A stretch of DNA of 28,685 nt, taken from positions 1-28,685 of the IMG/VR virus record IMGVR_UViG_3300027974_000128, one strand, 5' to 3'. The position numbers and the translations under genes were made by a program. Under the pieces are notes generated by a model. That model saw only the letters and a list, made by a program, of their open reading frames with translations, did not search any database and was not told the DNA's origin. Within the stretch, counting starts at the first letter, position 1. Every line of letters starts with the position of its first letter. Positions 16,178 through 22,816 of the stretch are shown piece by piece. The stretch comes from a virus.

Positions 16178-16929
16178 TTGTTTAATTTTGATACCCAATC
16201 TTTTAAATAAATAGGTAATGGTTTATGAATTTTTACCAAATCCGCTTCCGTAAATCCCCAATCTTTCCAATCAAATTCTTCTTTTAAATCGGCACGTTTA
16301 TCATACTCTATTTGAAATATATTACCTTGTATTTCTTTTATCTTGGCAATATGCTTTTTACTATCCCTGATAAAGCCACAATGCCAAATTTCAATTTTAT
16401 TGATAAAGTTTAAATTAGAATTACTTAGTATAGATTCACCATCATTGTATGACCTATAACAAGTTTTAGTAAGTCTATTTACTATTGTACTGACAGGCGA
16501 TCTATCTTGTCTTACATTCAACATATGGTTTTCATCTGCCCATAAATTATGCCTTGTTACACAATATCCTTCTTCTCCTAATTCAACTGCTTGTCTTATA
16601 TGCGGTATGCTATCTTCATGGATTGATTCGTCAGATTGGCAAAGAAAACAATACTCATATCCATCAATTTGTGCTTGATTAATTGCTATGTTTTGGAAAT
16701 AAGACAACTTCTCTCTACCTTGTATTTTACCCCACTCGTCTTTATTGCAAACTATTAAAGTTATACCTCCAATAGCTTTTAGTAATTCTAATGTTTCATC
16801 TTCCCCCTCAACATAACATACATAAACAACATCACAAAATGCCTTCATTGAATTAATAGATGCTTCTATACAATAATCAAACAAAATTGCATTGCGAACA
16901 AAACACACTCCAGCTAACTTTTTACTCAT
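16174..16929 (-). CDS. Glycosyltransferase-like protein (GT-A type)
   Basis: A 251-residue protein. The N-terminus (KKLAGVCFVRNAILFDYCIEASINSMKAFCDVVYVCYVEGEDETLELLK) looks like the nucleotide-sugar-binding alpha/beta start of a GT2-type enzyme, and 'GYEYCFLCQSDESIHEDSI' is where the metal-binding DxD would lie (here Q-S-D-E). Further on, 'IWHCGFIRDSKKHIAKIKEIQG' resembles a conserved late segment of this group of phage and bacterial glycosyltransferases. It has no membrane helix, so it should act in the cytoplasm. It lies in the sugar cassette, overlapping its neighbour by 4 bases. The donor sugar and acceptor are unknown. Confidence 0.65.
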   Translation of the reverse strand: MSKKLAGVCFVRNAILFDYCIEASINSMKAFCDVVYVCYVEGEDETLELLKAIGGITLIVCNKDEWGKIQGREKLSYFQNIAINQAQIDGYEYCFLCQSDESIHEDSIPHIRQAVELGEEGYCVTRHNLWADENHMLNVRQDRSPVSTIVNRLTKTCYRSYNDGESILSNSNLNFINKIEIWHCGFIRDSKKHIAKIKEIQGNIFQIEYDKRADLKEEFDWKDWGFTEADLVKIHKPLPIYLKDWVSKLNK

Positions 16930-16935
16930 ACCTTT

Positions 16936-17448
16936 TTAAGTTTTTTGCGCAACGATGTAAAAAGAATATTTGTCATCCCCTATGTGTTCTCCATATTCTA
17001 CTAATTCAAATAATTTTGGTAAATTTTGACCTTTGTAATCTTTCCCTTCACCGCAAAATGCTTGTTTAAAATAAAACATAAAGTCTGCAAAATTATAATC
17101 TCTCATGTGTTCTGTGTTTTCTTTATTCATATAAAATCTACCATCAGGTAAATATAAAATAAGTAACCCTCCCTCAATAAGTAATTCACGCCAACTTTCT
17201 AATGCTTCTGTGTCGTTTCTTAAATGCTCTAAAACATGGCTTGAATATACCACATTAAACGGAAGCAAATTACTTAATTTATCTACTAAATGAACAAGTC
17301 CATCTACCTCTATATCAGCACCAATAGAACCTCTGCCGTCTATACCTATTGCTTGTGGGCATACTTTATCATTACCGCAACCGATGTCTAATATTTTACC
17401 TTGTAAATATTTTGTAAGTATAGGTCTTATTTTTTCAGTTTCACTCAT
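16936..17448 (-). CDS. Class I SAM-dependent methyltransferase (Methyltransf_11-like)
   Basis: A 170-residue protein with motif I 'GKILDIGCGNDKVCPQAIGIDGRG' at about residues 17-40, the post-I acidic residue in 'GADIEVDGLV', motif III-like 'FNVVYSSHVLEHLRND' and 'EGGLLILYLPDGRF'. It is shorter than most (200-250 residues), keeping the SAM-binding core with little cap. It overlaps the start of the DUF5672-GT9 gene's stop by 4 bases, so it is made with it. Small methyltransferases of this kind often methylate sugars in surface-glycan clusters. The substrate cannot be read from the sequence. Confidence 0.75.
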   Translation of the reverse strand: MSETEKIRPILTKYLQGKILDIGCGNDKVCPQAIGIDGRGSIGADIEVDGLVHLVDKLSNLLPFNVVYSSHVLEHLRNDTEALESWRELLIEGGLLILYLPDGRFYMNKENTEHMRDYNFADFMFYFKQAFCGEGKDYKGQNLPKLFELVEYGEHIGDDKYSFYIVAQKT

Positions 17449-18857
17449 ATTTTTAATAGTTTATTTGATTTTTCTATAATAAAAAATTCACCATGAGAGC
17501 AGCAAGGAGGTCTTTCTTTATCATAAATACACTCTACCCCCGTAGTTCCACAGACTGAATGATAACAATTTTTATACTCTTGGCTTGGACACTCCCCTTG
17601 TACTACTCCTATTTTTTCAAAGTTACTATATCTCAATGTTAAATCAACACTTCCTGATAATATTACTGTTGGTGTACCTAATGCTACTGATATTTGAGCA
17701 ACTCCCGAATCTAAAGCTATTACTAAGTCAGCACCTTTACACATATACATAAGTAAATCTTTAGTAGGGCAGTTATAGTGTGGTGCTATATGTTCTATTG
17801 GGTTATTGCCTACTTGAAATACAAGGTAGCCTATTTTTTGGTAGTAAGCAACTATTAATGCCCAATTAACTCCATAGCTATTTCGGTGGGGCATATTTAA
17901 ATTATCGTAATGAATTAGTATATACTTTTGGAATATCTTTTGATGTGGTTCTTGGTGCATATAAAGCCTTGAATTACGTAGTTCTCCATCACTTATCCCT
18001 GCCATTTCGTAATAAGACTTTAATACAAGTTGTTTAGGCTTTATTTCGTAAGCCATATCAAGATTGATAACCTTAATTGGTTTTATCTTAGGATTCATTT
18101 GAGATATGTGCTTCAAAAAATATGGATATTGCAAAAACAACTTCATATCATCTAAAGGTATATCTAATACTACTTGGTAATTATTTTTTGCAAAATATTC
18201 TACTACTGGCTCTGCCATAATAATATCGCCTGTTGCACCCAACCTCTTTATAACTATATGCTCTCTGAATGGCTGCCAAAAAAATGAGTGAAATCCCAAC
18301 GTCCGTTGATATGGCTCTCTTAATTCAAATGAAAATCTTTCTGCAACTTCAATAGGCGCAAACACTATGTTGTGTTTCTTTTCAAGATATGCTCCATATA
18401 ATCGGCAAATTGCATCATCTTCTTGTTCTGTTACATCTATAAAATCATCAGTACCTAACGCTTCTAATAACTTTTTTGACCTAATAGAAAATCCTCCATT
18501 ACCTACTGCTCTTTCGCTATCAGGATAGTTCCATGCTCCCCCAATATAGTCAAATTCTAAAAACTCTTTTCCCCACATTTCTTCACAAATAGGGTAGCCA
18601 TCGTGTTGTATTACTAAGCAATAGTCTGTGGTTATATACTTCCACAATTCCTTTATCATAAAATAGCTATACTCATTCTTGCTTTTTATCTTTTGTATAA
18701 CTATTGTTTCTGCTTCATCAATATTAATATCTACATCGGTAAAAAATATTGTCCTTGCTGGATTTAGTATTTTTAATGTTTTATTAATAGCTAAAACCGC
18801 TTTTCCTTGATTTACGCAATCAACTATAACTACTGTTACATTATTTAGATTTACCAT
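17445..18857 (-). CDS. DUF5672 - GT9 (heptosyltransferase-like) fusion protein
   Basis: A 470-residue two-domain protein. Residues 1-190 are DUF5672, a glycosyltransferase-like domain recognisable by 'DYCLVIQHDGYPICEEMW', 'EFDYIGGAWN' and 'AVGNGGFSIRSKKLLEAL'. Residues about 207-450 are GT9-type: 'VIKRLGATGDIIMAEPVVEYFAK' near the start of the domain (the GDxxxxxP loop of heptosyltransferases) and 'ADLVIALDSGVAQISVALGTPTVILSG' near the end (compare the D-S/T-G-xxHxAxAxGxPxVxLxG motif of WaaC/WaaF). The usual His is replaced by Gln (GVAQIS). The C-terminus has a Cys cluster (CPSQEYKNC...CGTTGVEC...PPCC). Cytoplasmic. The fusion suggests two successive sugar transfers. It overlaps the nucleotidyltransferase gene by 17 bases. 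Confidence 0.8.
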   Translation of the reverse strand: MVNLNNVTVVIVDCVNQGKAVLAINKTLKILNPARTIFFTDVDINIDEAETIVIQKIKSKNEYSYFMIKELWKYITTDYCLVIQHDGYPICEEMWGKEFLEFDYIGGAWNYPDSERAVGNGGFSIRSKKLLEALGTDDFIDVTEQEDDAICRLYGAYLEKKHNIVFAPIEVAERFSFELREPYQRTLGFHSFFWQPFREHIVIKRLGATGDIIMAEPVVEYFAKNNYQVVLDIPLDDMKLFLQYPYFLKHISQMNPKIKPIKVINLDMAYEIKPKQLVLKSYYEMAGISDGELRNSRLYMHQEPHQKIFQKYILIHYDNLNMPHRNSYGVNWALIVAYYQKIGYLVFQVGNNPIEHIAPHYNCPTKDLLMYMCKGADLVIALDSGVAQISVALGTPTVILSGSVDLTLRYSNFEKIGVVQGECPSQEYKNCYHSVCGTTGVECIYDKERPPCCSHGEFFIIEKSNKLLKI

Positions 18858-19242
18858 TGGTTAAAATTTTCGTTGTAGAAAACCCTTTTATTCTTTTAAA
18901 GTATTTTATTTCTTTTGCGTATTCGCCACCTATTATTTTTTTACCTTCCCAATCACTACCTACTACCATTACATCAGGAGAGTATTTTTTTATCATTTCT
19001 GCCAGTTCTTCATCAGAGTTAAATACTTGTACCATACCTACCCCTTTTATGCTCATAAGGTTTGATACCCTTTGTTCTTGTGTATGGAATGGCCTATCTA
19101 CTCCTTTCATTTCTTTTACTCTTTCATCTGAATCTACTGCCATAGATAAAAACCCTCCTAATGTTCTTGCATACTTTATTAACTCAAAATGTGCATGAGT
19201 TAGTACGTCAAATGTTCCGTTTACCCAAACTGTTTTTATCAT
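18841..19242 (-). CDS. HldC/RfaE-domain-II-like nucleotidyltransferase
   Basis: A 133-residue protein with the cytidylyltransferase-family signature 'VWVNGTFDVLTHAHFELIKYAR' (GxFDxxHxGH form with Ala for the usual Gly before the second His), 'MAVDSDERVKEMKG', 'YSPDVMVVGSDWEGKKIIGGEYA' and the closing 'FSTTKIL'. The match is to the C-terminal domain of HldE/RfaE and to free-standing HldC, which join a nucleotide to heptose-1-phosphate; glycerol-3-phosphate cytidylyltransferase is the main alternative. It lies two bases from a cupin gene and one gene from a kinase that matches the other half of HldE, which favours the heptose reading. Length is normal for the stand-alone domain. Confidence 0.8.
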   Translation of the reverse strand: MIKTVWVNGTFDVLTHAHFELIKYARTLGGFLSMAVDSDERVKEMKGVDRPFHTQEQRVSNLMSIKGVGMVQVFNSDEELAEMIKKYSPDVMVVGSDWEGKKIIGGEYAKEIKYFKRIKGFSTTKILTNGKSK

Positions 19243-19243
19243 A

Positions 19244-19597
19244 TTAATCTCCTTTTATTATTCTGTAACTGTCAGATTCAAAATGTTGTGTACTAAACTC
19301 ATACAATTCAGAATCTTCTATTGCTTCCATTTGGTGAATAAGTCCAACTGGAATGTGGAATATATCACCTTCTTGTAGTATGAAAAAATTAGCTTTTTCT
19401 ACATTTTCATCATATCCACATCTTAGTATCATTTTACCTTTTGATAGTCTAAATGTTTCGTCTTTTATTTTGTGCTTATGAAAACTGCATTTTTTACCTT
19501 TATCAAAGTAAAGTATCTTTCCGCAATATTTATCATTGTTTACTATCCATTCTTCTTTTCCCCAACCTTTGATATGTATTTCTGCTTCTTTTCTCAT
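19244..19597 (-). CDS. Cupin-domain protein, sugar-phosphate-isomerase-like
   Basis: A 117-residue single cupin. Metal-binding cupin motif 1 is visible as 'KCSFHKHKIKDETFRLSKGKMIL' (His, His, Glu in the G(X)5HXH(X)3-4E(X)6G pattern) and motif 2 as 'EGDIFHIPVGLIHQMEAIED' (PxG, His). The end 'YEFSTQHFESDSYRI' resembles the C-terminus of mannose-6-phosphate-isomerase-type cupins. It overlaps the kinase gene by 4 bases and precedes the nucleotidyltransferase by two bases, so it belongs to the same pathway. It could isomerise or epimerise the sugar phosphate that the kinase and nucleotidyltransferase act on, standing in for GmhA or HldD. That role is inference. Confidence 0.75.
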   Translation of the reverse strand: MRKEAEIHIKGWGKEEWIVNNDKYCGKILYFDKGKKCSFHKHKIKDETFRLSKGKMILRCGYDENVEKANFFILQEGDIFHIPVGLIHQMEAIEDSELYEFSTQHFESDSYRIIKGD

Positions 19598-20337
19598 ATC
19601 GTTGTTACTCCTTTTTTTGCAACTACTTGGGCTGCAATTTTGTTTGCAAATATAATTGAGTTTTTAATATCCTTAGTTTTCAAATACTTAGTTACTAATG
19701 CAGCTAAGAATGTATCTCCTGCACCTGAAAGGTCTTGTATCTTTACTTCTACTCCTTTAAAGTTTTCCCCATTGTAGTCGCATCCGTCTTTCCCTTTTGT
19801 TATTATTAATTGATCTCGCCAGTTTATTTCGGATGCCCCATTTAGTTCAGACTTACTCCATTCGTGTTCATTTATTTTTACAAAAGTAAACCCTTGCGCC
19901 CATTCCCCTAATGGTGTTTTTGTATCTAAGAATGATAGTTTTGAATCATCAGCAATGCGTTCCATATCCCACTTAGTTAGAAATCCTTTTGCATAATCAC
20001 TTACCACTACTGCATCAAAGTCATTGTAATCATGGTCATTAAACATAAACTTACCATTGCCGTCTATTGGTTCATCTACTCTTAGTAATGTATAGTTAGA
20101 CTTTTCATCTACAAATCTTGCTTTTTGTGGTTTTGCTTTATTGGTATCGTATGTTATTTTTATGGTTTTATCTAATGCCTTAATATTAGCAACTACATTA
20201 CCAGCCATCCCTTCATTTTCACTAAAATATTCAACATCTAATATAGCAGTAGGACATTCGGGGGATATTCTATTAACCTTGCCATAATAAAATCTATCAA
20301 TACATGAATCACCTATTACAAGTATTTTATAAGACAT
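19594..20337 (-). CDS. PfkB-family sugar kinase, HldA/HldE-N-like
   Basis: A 247-residue protein that follows the kinase domain of HldE closely in motif order: 'VIGDSCIDRFYYGKVNRISPECP' at the N-terminus (compare [23 protein letters not shown]), 'NEGMAGNVVANIKAL' (PGGAANVAxNIAxLG), 'KARFVDEKSNYTLLRVDE', 'FDAVVVSDYAKGFL', 'FVKINEHEW', and the catalytic 'DLSGAGDTFLAALV' with the base Asp in GAGD, then 'AQVVAKKGVTTI'. The usual domain is about 310-320 residues; this one is about 65 shorter, mainly through loss of the lid/middle segments, but ATP and catalytic motifs remain. It should phosphorylate a heptose-7-phosphate or similar sugar at C1. It overlaps its neighbours by 4 and 11 bases. Confidence 0.85.
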   Translation of the reverse strand: MSYKILVIGDSCIDRFYYGKVNRISPECPTAILDVEYFSENEGMAGNVVANIKALDKTIKITYDTNKAKPQKARFVDEKSNYTLLRVDEPIDGNGKFMFNDHDYNDFDAVVVSDYAKGFLTKWDMERIADDSKLSFLDTKTPLGEWAQGFTFVKINEHEWSKSELNGASEINWRDQLIITKGKDGCDYNGENFKGVEVKIQDLSGAGDTFLAALVTKYLKTKDIKNSIIFANKIAAQVVAKKGVTTI

Positions 20338-21136
20338 ATTTTTCTTTTAATTGGTTAAAATATAATGTTAGAGCATCTTGATAAATAAAAGCATATCCAT
20401 TAAATCCATTTGGCATAGTATTCGGGAACTGTGAACAAACTTCTAATACTCTTGGAACTTTCAGGGCATTTGATAAATGGAAACATAAACTTTGATTACC
20501 TAAAAAGAAAGCGCAATTATCTATAATTTTAGCTAATTCTAAAAAATCTTTTATTGGATAATATTCAATGTTTAAATCCCATTTTTTGTTAAATAACTTA
20601 TGTTCCTCTGGCGTTCCCACAAATATAATATCTTTTTCACTATCTTTCAAAAAATAATATTGTATGTACGGGTTTCTGTATCTATCGGTAAAATTTATGA
20701 CTATTTTATTATTAAAATGACCATATTCAGATTCATAAATGGATAGCCATTCTTCTGATAAATCACAAGCTAATTGTGGAAACACAAACCAACTCCAACT
20801 AAATATATCTCCATAAGGCATTGGTATATACTTTCTATCTCTTGTTATTTGAAAATCTAAATCTACCGCTTCCCCTTTCCATACCCTAAATGATTCTATA
20901 TAATTTTGTGATTCTATTAGTGGCTTCATTAAGTCAAATGTTTCCTGATTGAAACATACTTGTTGTCCTTCATGTTTTATTGGATGATCTGCACCTTCAT
21001 AATAAAAAGCGGGAAAGTTAATGTATTGGTATATAGTAGTCTTAATTCTTGTTTCTCTATATAATTTTTTAAGTCCGGGCAGTATTGTAATTAAATCCCC
21101 TGAATTATAATGATGTAATATTTTATAACTATTCAT
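20327..21136 (-). CDS. GT9-like glycosyltransferase (heptosyltransferase-like)
   Basis: A 269-residue protein. The N-terminus 'YKILHHYNSGDLITILPGLKKLYRE' carries the GDxxxxLPxLxxL loop of ADP-heptose:LPS heptosyltransferases. The C-terminal Rossmann half has 'IIFVGTPEEHKLF' and 'LAKIIDNCAFFLGNQSLCFHLSNALKVPRVLEV', matching the GT9 'xxxxDxGxxHxAxAxxxPxVxLF' donor site with Asn-Gln in place of the Asp-Ser/Thr pair and with the His kept. Shorter than bacterial WaaC/WaaF (about 320-350). It is the first gene of the sugar block and overlaps the kinase gene by 11 bases. With the fusion at 17445-18857 this makes two GT9-type enzymes in the same cassette as HldE-like enzymes. No clear promoter for it was seen in the AT-rich gap to the divergent 82-residue gene. 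Confidence 0.75.
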   Translation of the reverse strand: MNSYKILHHYNSGDLITILPGLKKLYRETRIKTTIYQYINFPAFYYEGADHPIKHEGQQVCFNQETFDLMKPLIESQNYIESFRVWKGEAVDLDFQITRDRKYIPMPYGDIFSWSWFVFPQLACDLSEEWLSIYESEYGHFNNKIVINFTDRYRNPYIQYYFLKDSEKDIIFVGTPEEHKLFNKKWDLNIEYYPIKDFLELAKIIDNCAFFLGNQSLCFHLSNALKVPRVLEVCSQFPNTMPNGFNGYAFIYQDALTLYFNQLKEKYVL

Positions 21137-21199
21137 TAAATTTATTTTGTTTTTATATAATTTTACTCTATTATTTTTTAAAAACTAAACTTTCTTACT

Positions 21200-21448
21200 A
21201 TGGCACAAATTTTTGCAGCATCCATTTACGGAGCAAACAAAAACGATTGGAACACACCGCAAGGTACTCAAATGGGTTTTTCTACCCAAAATGTAATCAT
21301 TAGGCAAATTGACGGAGGCACTACCGCTTATTCAGGAGTTAACTGTGTAAGTCAAATTCAGTTGTTACCAACTGCTCCATCACCAATTCAGCCTGTTTAT
21401 TACAGTCCTTTGACTGTTGCAGCTTTAATTGTTTTGGCTAACGCTTAA
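21200..21448 (+). CDS. Small, probably highly expressed protein; possible virion protein
   Basis: An 82-residue protein (MAQIFAASIYGANKNDWNTP... IIRQIDGGTTAYSGVNCVSQIQLLPTAPSP... YYSPLTVAALIVLANA). It is transcribed away from the minus-strand block and ends just before a strong bidirectional terminator. The frame uses AAC, GGA, GTT and ATT-type codons in the style of the capsid gene and unlike the early genes, which suggests strong expression. The 'IIRQIDGGTTAYxGVNCVxQIxLLPT... YYSPLTVAxLI' pattern is one I associate with small unnamed proteins near virion genes in Bacteroidota phages. A decoration or tail-associated role is possible. No good TAnnTTTG promoter was found in the 63 bases upstream. 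Confidence 0.7.
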   Translation: MAQIFAASIYGANKNDWNTPQGTQMGFSTQNVIIRQIDGGTTAYSGVNCVSQIQLLPTAPSPIQPVYYSPLTVAALIVLANA

Positions 21449-21466
21449 TTATTAAATTTTGTTTTC

Positions 21467-21498
21467 AAAAAAGCCTCTATTTATTTAGGGGCTTTTTT
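21467..21498. terminator. Strong bidirectional terminator
   Basis: AAAAAAGCCTCT (21467-21478) pairs with AGGGGCTTTTTT (21487-21498) around an 8-base loop: 12 base pairs including one G-U. The A-run and T-run give a U-tract in both directions, so it serves both the plus-strand 82-residue gene and the minus-strand NinG-like gene, whose stop codon lies in it. Confidence 0.85.
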
Positions 21499-22091
21499 AG
21501 TTTCTGTTCAATTATTTTTAGTCTTGCCCTGTAATCTATTAAAAGTTGCTTTAGTTCATCAGTTCCTATTTTCTCTACTTCTCTGCTTCTTTCTTTTAAT
21601 TGCTCTACTATTCCTGTGTGTTCTTTTTCAAGTTGTTCTGCATATTTTTGTAGGTTTCCATCAAGGTACTGGTTGCATTTTTTACAGCCGGCACGTAAAT
21701 TAAATCTTATATCAAACCTTACCCCCATGTGCTTTCTTGATATAAAGTGCATATTGTCTGCCATCGTAAAGTGTACCTTAGTGCCACATATATAACAGTT
21801 TAAATAGCCTTTATCATCTGATGCCATTATACGTACTATGCGACTTGTGATAGTATCAAGTTCTTCTATTAAGTTATTGCGATTTTCTGCTAACTCTTTT
21901 TGATTATCTGATACATGAGGTAATGTTCTTATTCTATTCCTTTCCGATGCTCTGTCTATCTGTTGCTTTATCTTATTGTTCTTATGGCAGTTGTATAAAC
22001 AAAATAAATCTTTACCCACTTTAACACAAGCTACATTCTTATCTCCACATTGAGAACAATTACCAATTTTATGTTTAGGAAGTAGGCTCAT
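21477..22091 (-). CDS. NinG-like recombination protein (Zn-binding, HNH-related)
   Basis: A 204-residue protein of the lambda NinG/Rap type. An N-terminal Cys pair (GNCSQCGDKNVACVK... FCLYNC) forms a possible zinc finger, followed by a long coiled region (residues about 40-90). The family core is 'LNCYICGTKVHFTMADNMHFISRKHMGVRFDIRFNLRAGCKKCNQYLDGNLQKY', with CxxC, His, the RF(N) element and the second CxxC, close to the NinG pattern 'CxxCG..H..GH...R....LRFNE.N.xxQCxxCNxxLSGN'. NinG (Rap) is a Holliday-junction endonuclease in lambdoid phages. It reads against the adjacent early genes from its own promoter and converges on the 82-residue gene. Confidence 0.8.
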   Translation of the reverse strand: MSLLPKHKIGNCSQCGDKNVACVKVGKDLFCLYNCHKNNKIKQQIDRASERNRIRTLPHVSDNQKELAENRNNLIEELDTITSRIVRIMASDDKGYLNCYICGTKVHFTMADNMHFISRKHMGVRFDIRFNLRAGCKKCNQYLDGNLQKYAEQLEKEHTGIVEQLKERSREVEKIGTDELKQLLIDYRARLKIIEQKLKKPLNK

Positions 22092-22105
22092 GTATTATGT
22101 TTTAT

Positions 22106-22136
22106 CAAAAATATAAATAGTTAATGTAATTACCAA
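22106..22136 (-). promoter_or_regulatory. Bacteroidota-type promoter for the NinG-like gene
   Basis: On the minus strand TTG (22134-22136) is followed after 20 bases by TATTTTTG (22106-22113), matching TTG-N19-21-TAnnTTTG. The NinG ATG starts 15 bases further, giving a short leader of about 10 bases. Confidence 0.65.
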
Positions 22137-22183
22137 ATTAATTTTACTACATTAAAAATATTTTTTTAGTTCAATTAAAGTTA

Positions 22184-22191
22184 TATATTTG
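22184..22191 (+). promoter_or_regulatory. Possible -7 box for the early gene cluster
   Basis: TATATTTG matches TAnnTTTG. No TTG occurs 19-21 bases upstream, so this is a weaker promoter or one needing an activator. The ATG of the 47-residue gene starts only five bases after the box, so the transcript could be nearly leaderless. Confidence 0.45.
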
Positions 22192-22195
22192 TGTC

Positions 22196-22339
22196 ATGAC
22201 AGAAAAAAGCACAAAGGGTAGAAAGCCATTACCCGATAAAGAAAAGAAAGTACCTGTTACTGTATGGGTAAAATCAAAAAATGCACTAATTATTACAATA
22301 GAGTGTATTAAAATAGCTAATCAGTATGATAAAGATTAA
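22196..22339 (+). CDS. Small basic protein, RHH-like start
   Basis: A 47-residue protein: a basic lead with 'KGRKPLPDKEKKVPVTVWVK', then a short helix (ALIITIECIKIANQY). The 'GRKPLPxxEKxxPVTVxV' opening is common in small phage and plasmid ribbon-helix-helix regulators, where the strand 'VPVTVWV' contacts DNA; here only one helix remains, so it may be a shortened form. Its 3' end overlaps the start of the next gene by 14 bases, and it is the first gene after the divergent intergenic region, as expected of an early regulator. It is short, so the call is cautious. Confidence 0.5.
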   Translation: MTEKSTKGRKPLPDKEKKVPVTVWVKSKNALIITIECIKIANQYDKD

Positions 22340-22565
22340 AGTAGAAAAACCAGATAACCATTGCTTACCTCTGCCTACAAGAATACATAGGTTATCGGAT
22401 AGTGTAGAGTTGGTATTAGTTGCTAAAAAGCCTAAATCTATAAAACAACAAGTTGACCTATATACCTACAAGTACCTTAATGGAATATTAAAAGATAGTA
22501 CAGTAGATTATACAGAAGATGAAATAGTAAAGCAGTTAAAGAACTATTGGAGAGAAAGTATTTAA
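22326..22565 (+). CDS. Unknown small protein
   Basis: A 79-residue protein, not recognised: a basic strand-rich N-terminus (MIKIKVEKPDNHCLPLPTRIHRLSDSVELVLVAKKPKSIKQQVDLYTYKYL) and a helical acidic end (YTEDEIVKQLKNYWRESI). It overlaps the preceding 47-residue gene by 14 bases, supporting co-translation. No motif indicates a function; early-gene context suggests host takeover or regulation. Confidence 0.6.
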   Translation: MIKIKVEKPDNHCLPLPTRIHRLSDSVELVLVAKKPKSIKQQVDLYTYKYLNGILKDSTVDYTEDEIVKQLKNYWRESI

Positions 22566-22585
22566 TCATTTAAAACCATAAAAAC

Positions 22586-22726
22586 ATGAAAAAATTATTC
22601 AGAAAAATTATTGCAATATACAATCGTTGTAGATACTGCGGAAGAACAATAGAAGATACTGGTGCTGGTTCTGAACCAAGACCTAATATGTGTGAAAGAT
22701 GTTTTGAAAACGGAGGGGATGAATAA
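22586..22726 (+). CDS. 46-residue zinc-ribbon protein
   Basis: MKKLFRKIIAIYNRCRYCGRT..., with two CxxC pairs: 'CRYCG' and, 20 residues on, 'CERCF'. That is a minimal zinc ribbon, preceded by a basic amphipathic helix. The frame starts 20 bases after the previous gene in the same direction. Its TAA stop lies in GAATAAC, the left end of the attC-like hairpin, as is often so for integron cassette genes. Such peptides may bind nucleic acid or a host protein; the partner is unknown. Confidence 0.55.
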   Translation: MKKLFRKIIAIYNRCRYCGRTIEDTGAGSEPRPNMCERCFENGGDE

Positions 22727-22816
22727 CGAATGGTGCTATGAGCAGGTTTGCCTTGCAGAAATGTTCAAATTTAGCACAAATTTTATTGGCAAACTTGCTT
22801 ATAGCACGTGTTATAC
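22721..22816. repeat. attC-like hairpin between the zinc-ribbon and methyltransferase genes
   Basis: Arms of 20 bases, 22733-22752 (GTGCTATGAGCAGGTTTGCC) and 22788-22807 (GGCAAACTTGCTTATAGCAC), pair completely if two G-T wobbles are allowed, with a 35-base loop. Outside them lie GAATAAC (22721-22727) and GTTATAC (22810-22816), which are inverse at 6 of 7 positions. This is the plan of an integron attC site: R'' (RYYYAAC), stem, loop, stem, R' (GTTRRRY). The core boxes deviate from the consensus and no bulged bases occur in the long arms, so a plain hairpin remains possible. Confidence 0.45.

Noticed and set aside
21137-21199. A promoter pair in the AT-rich gap between the sugar block and the 82-residue gene.
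   Set aside because: TATTATTT after a TTG on the plus strand misses the consensus at two places, and nothing matches on the minus strand. Left uncalled.
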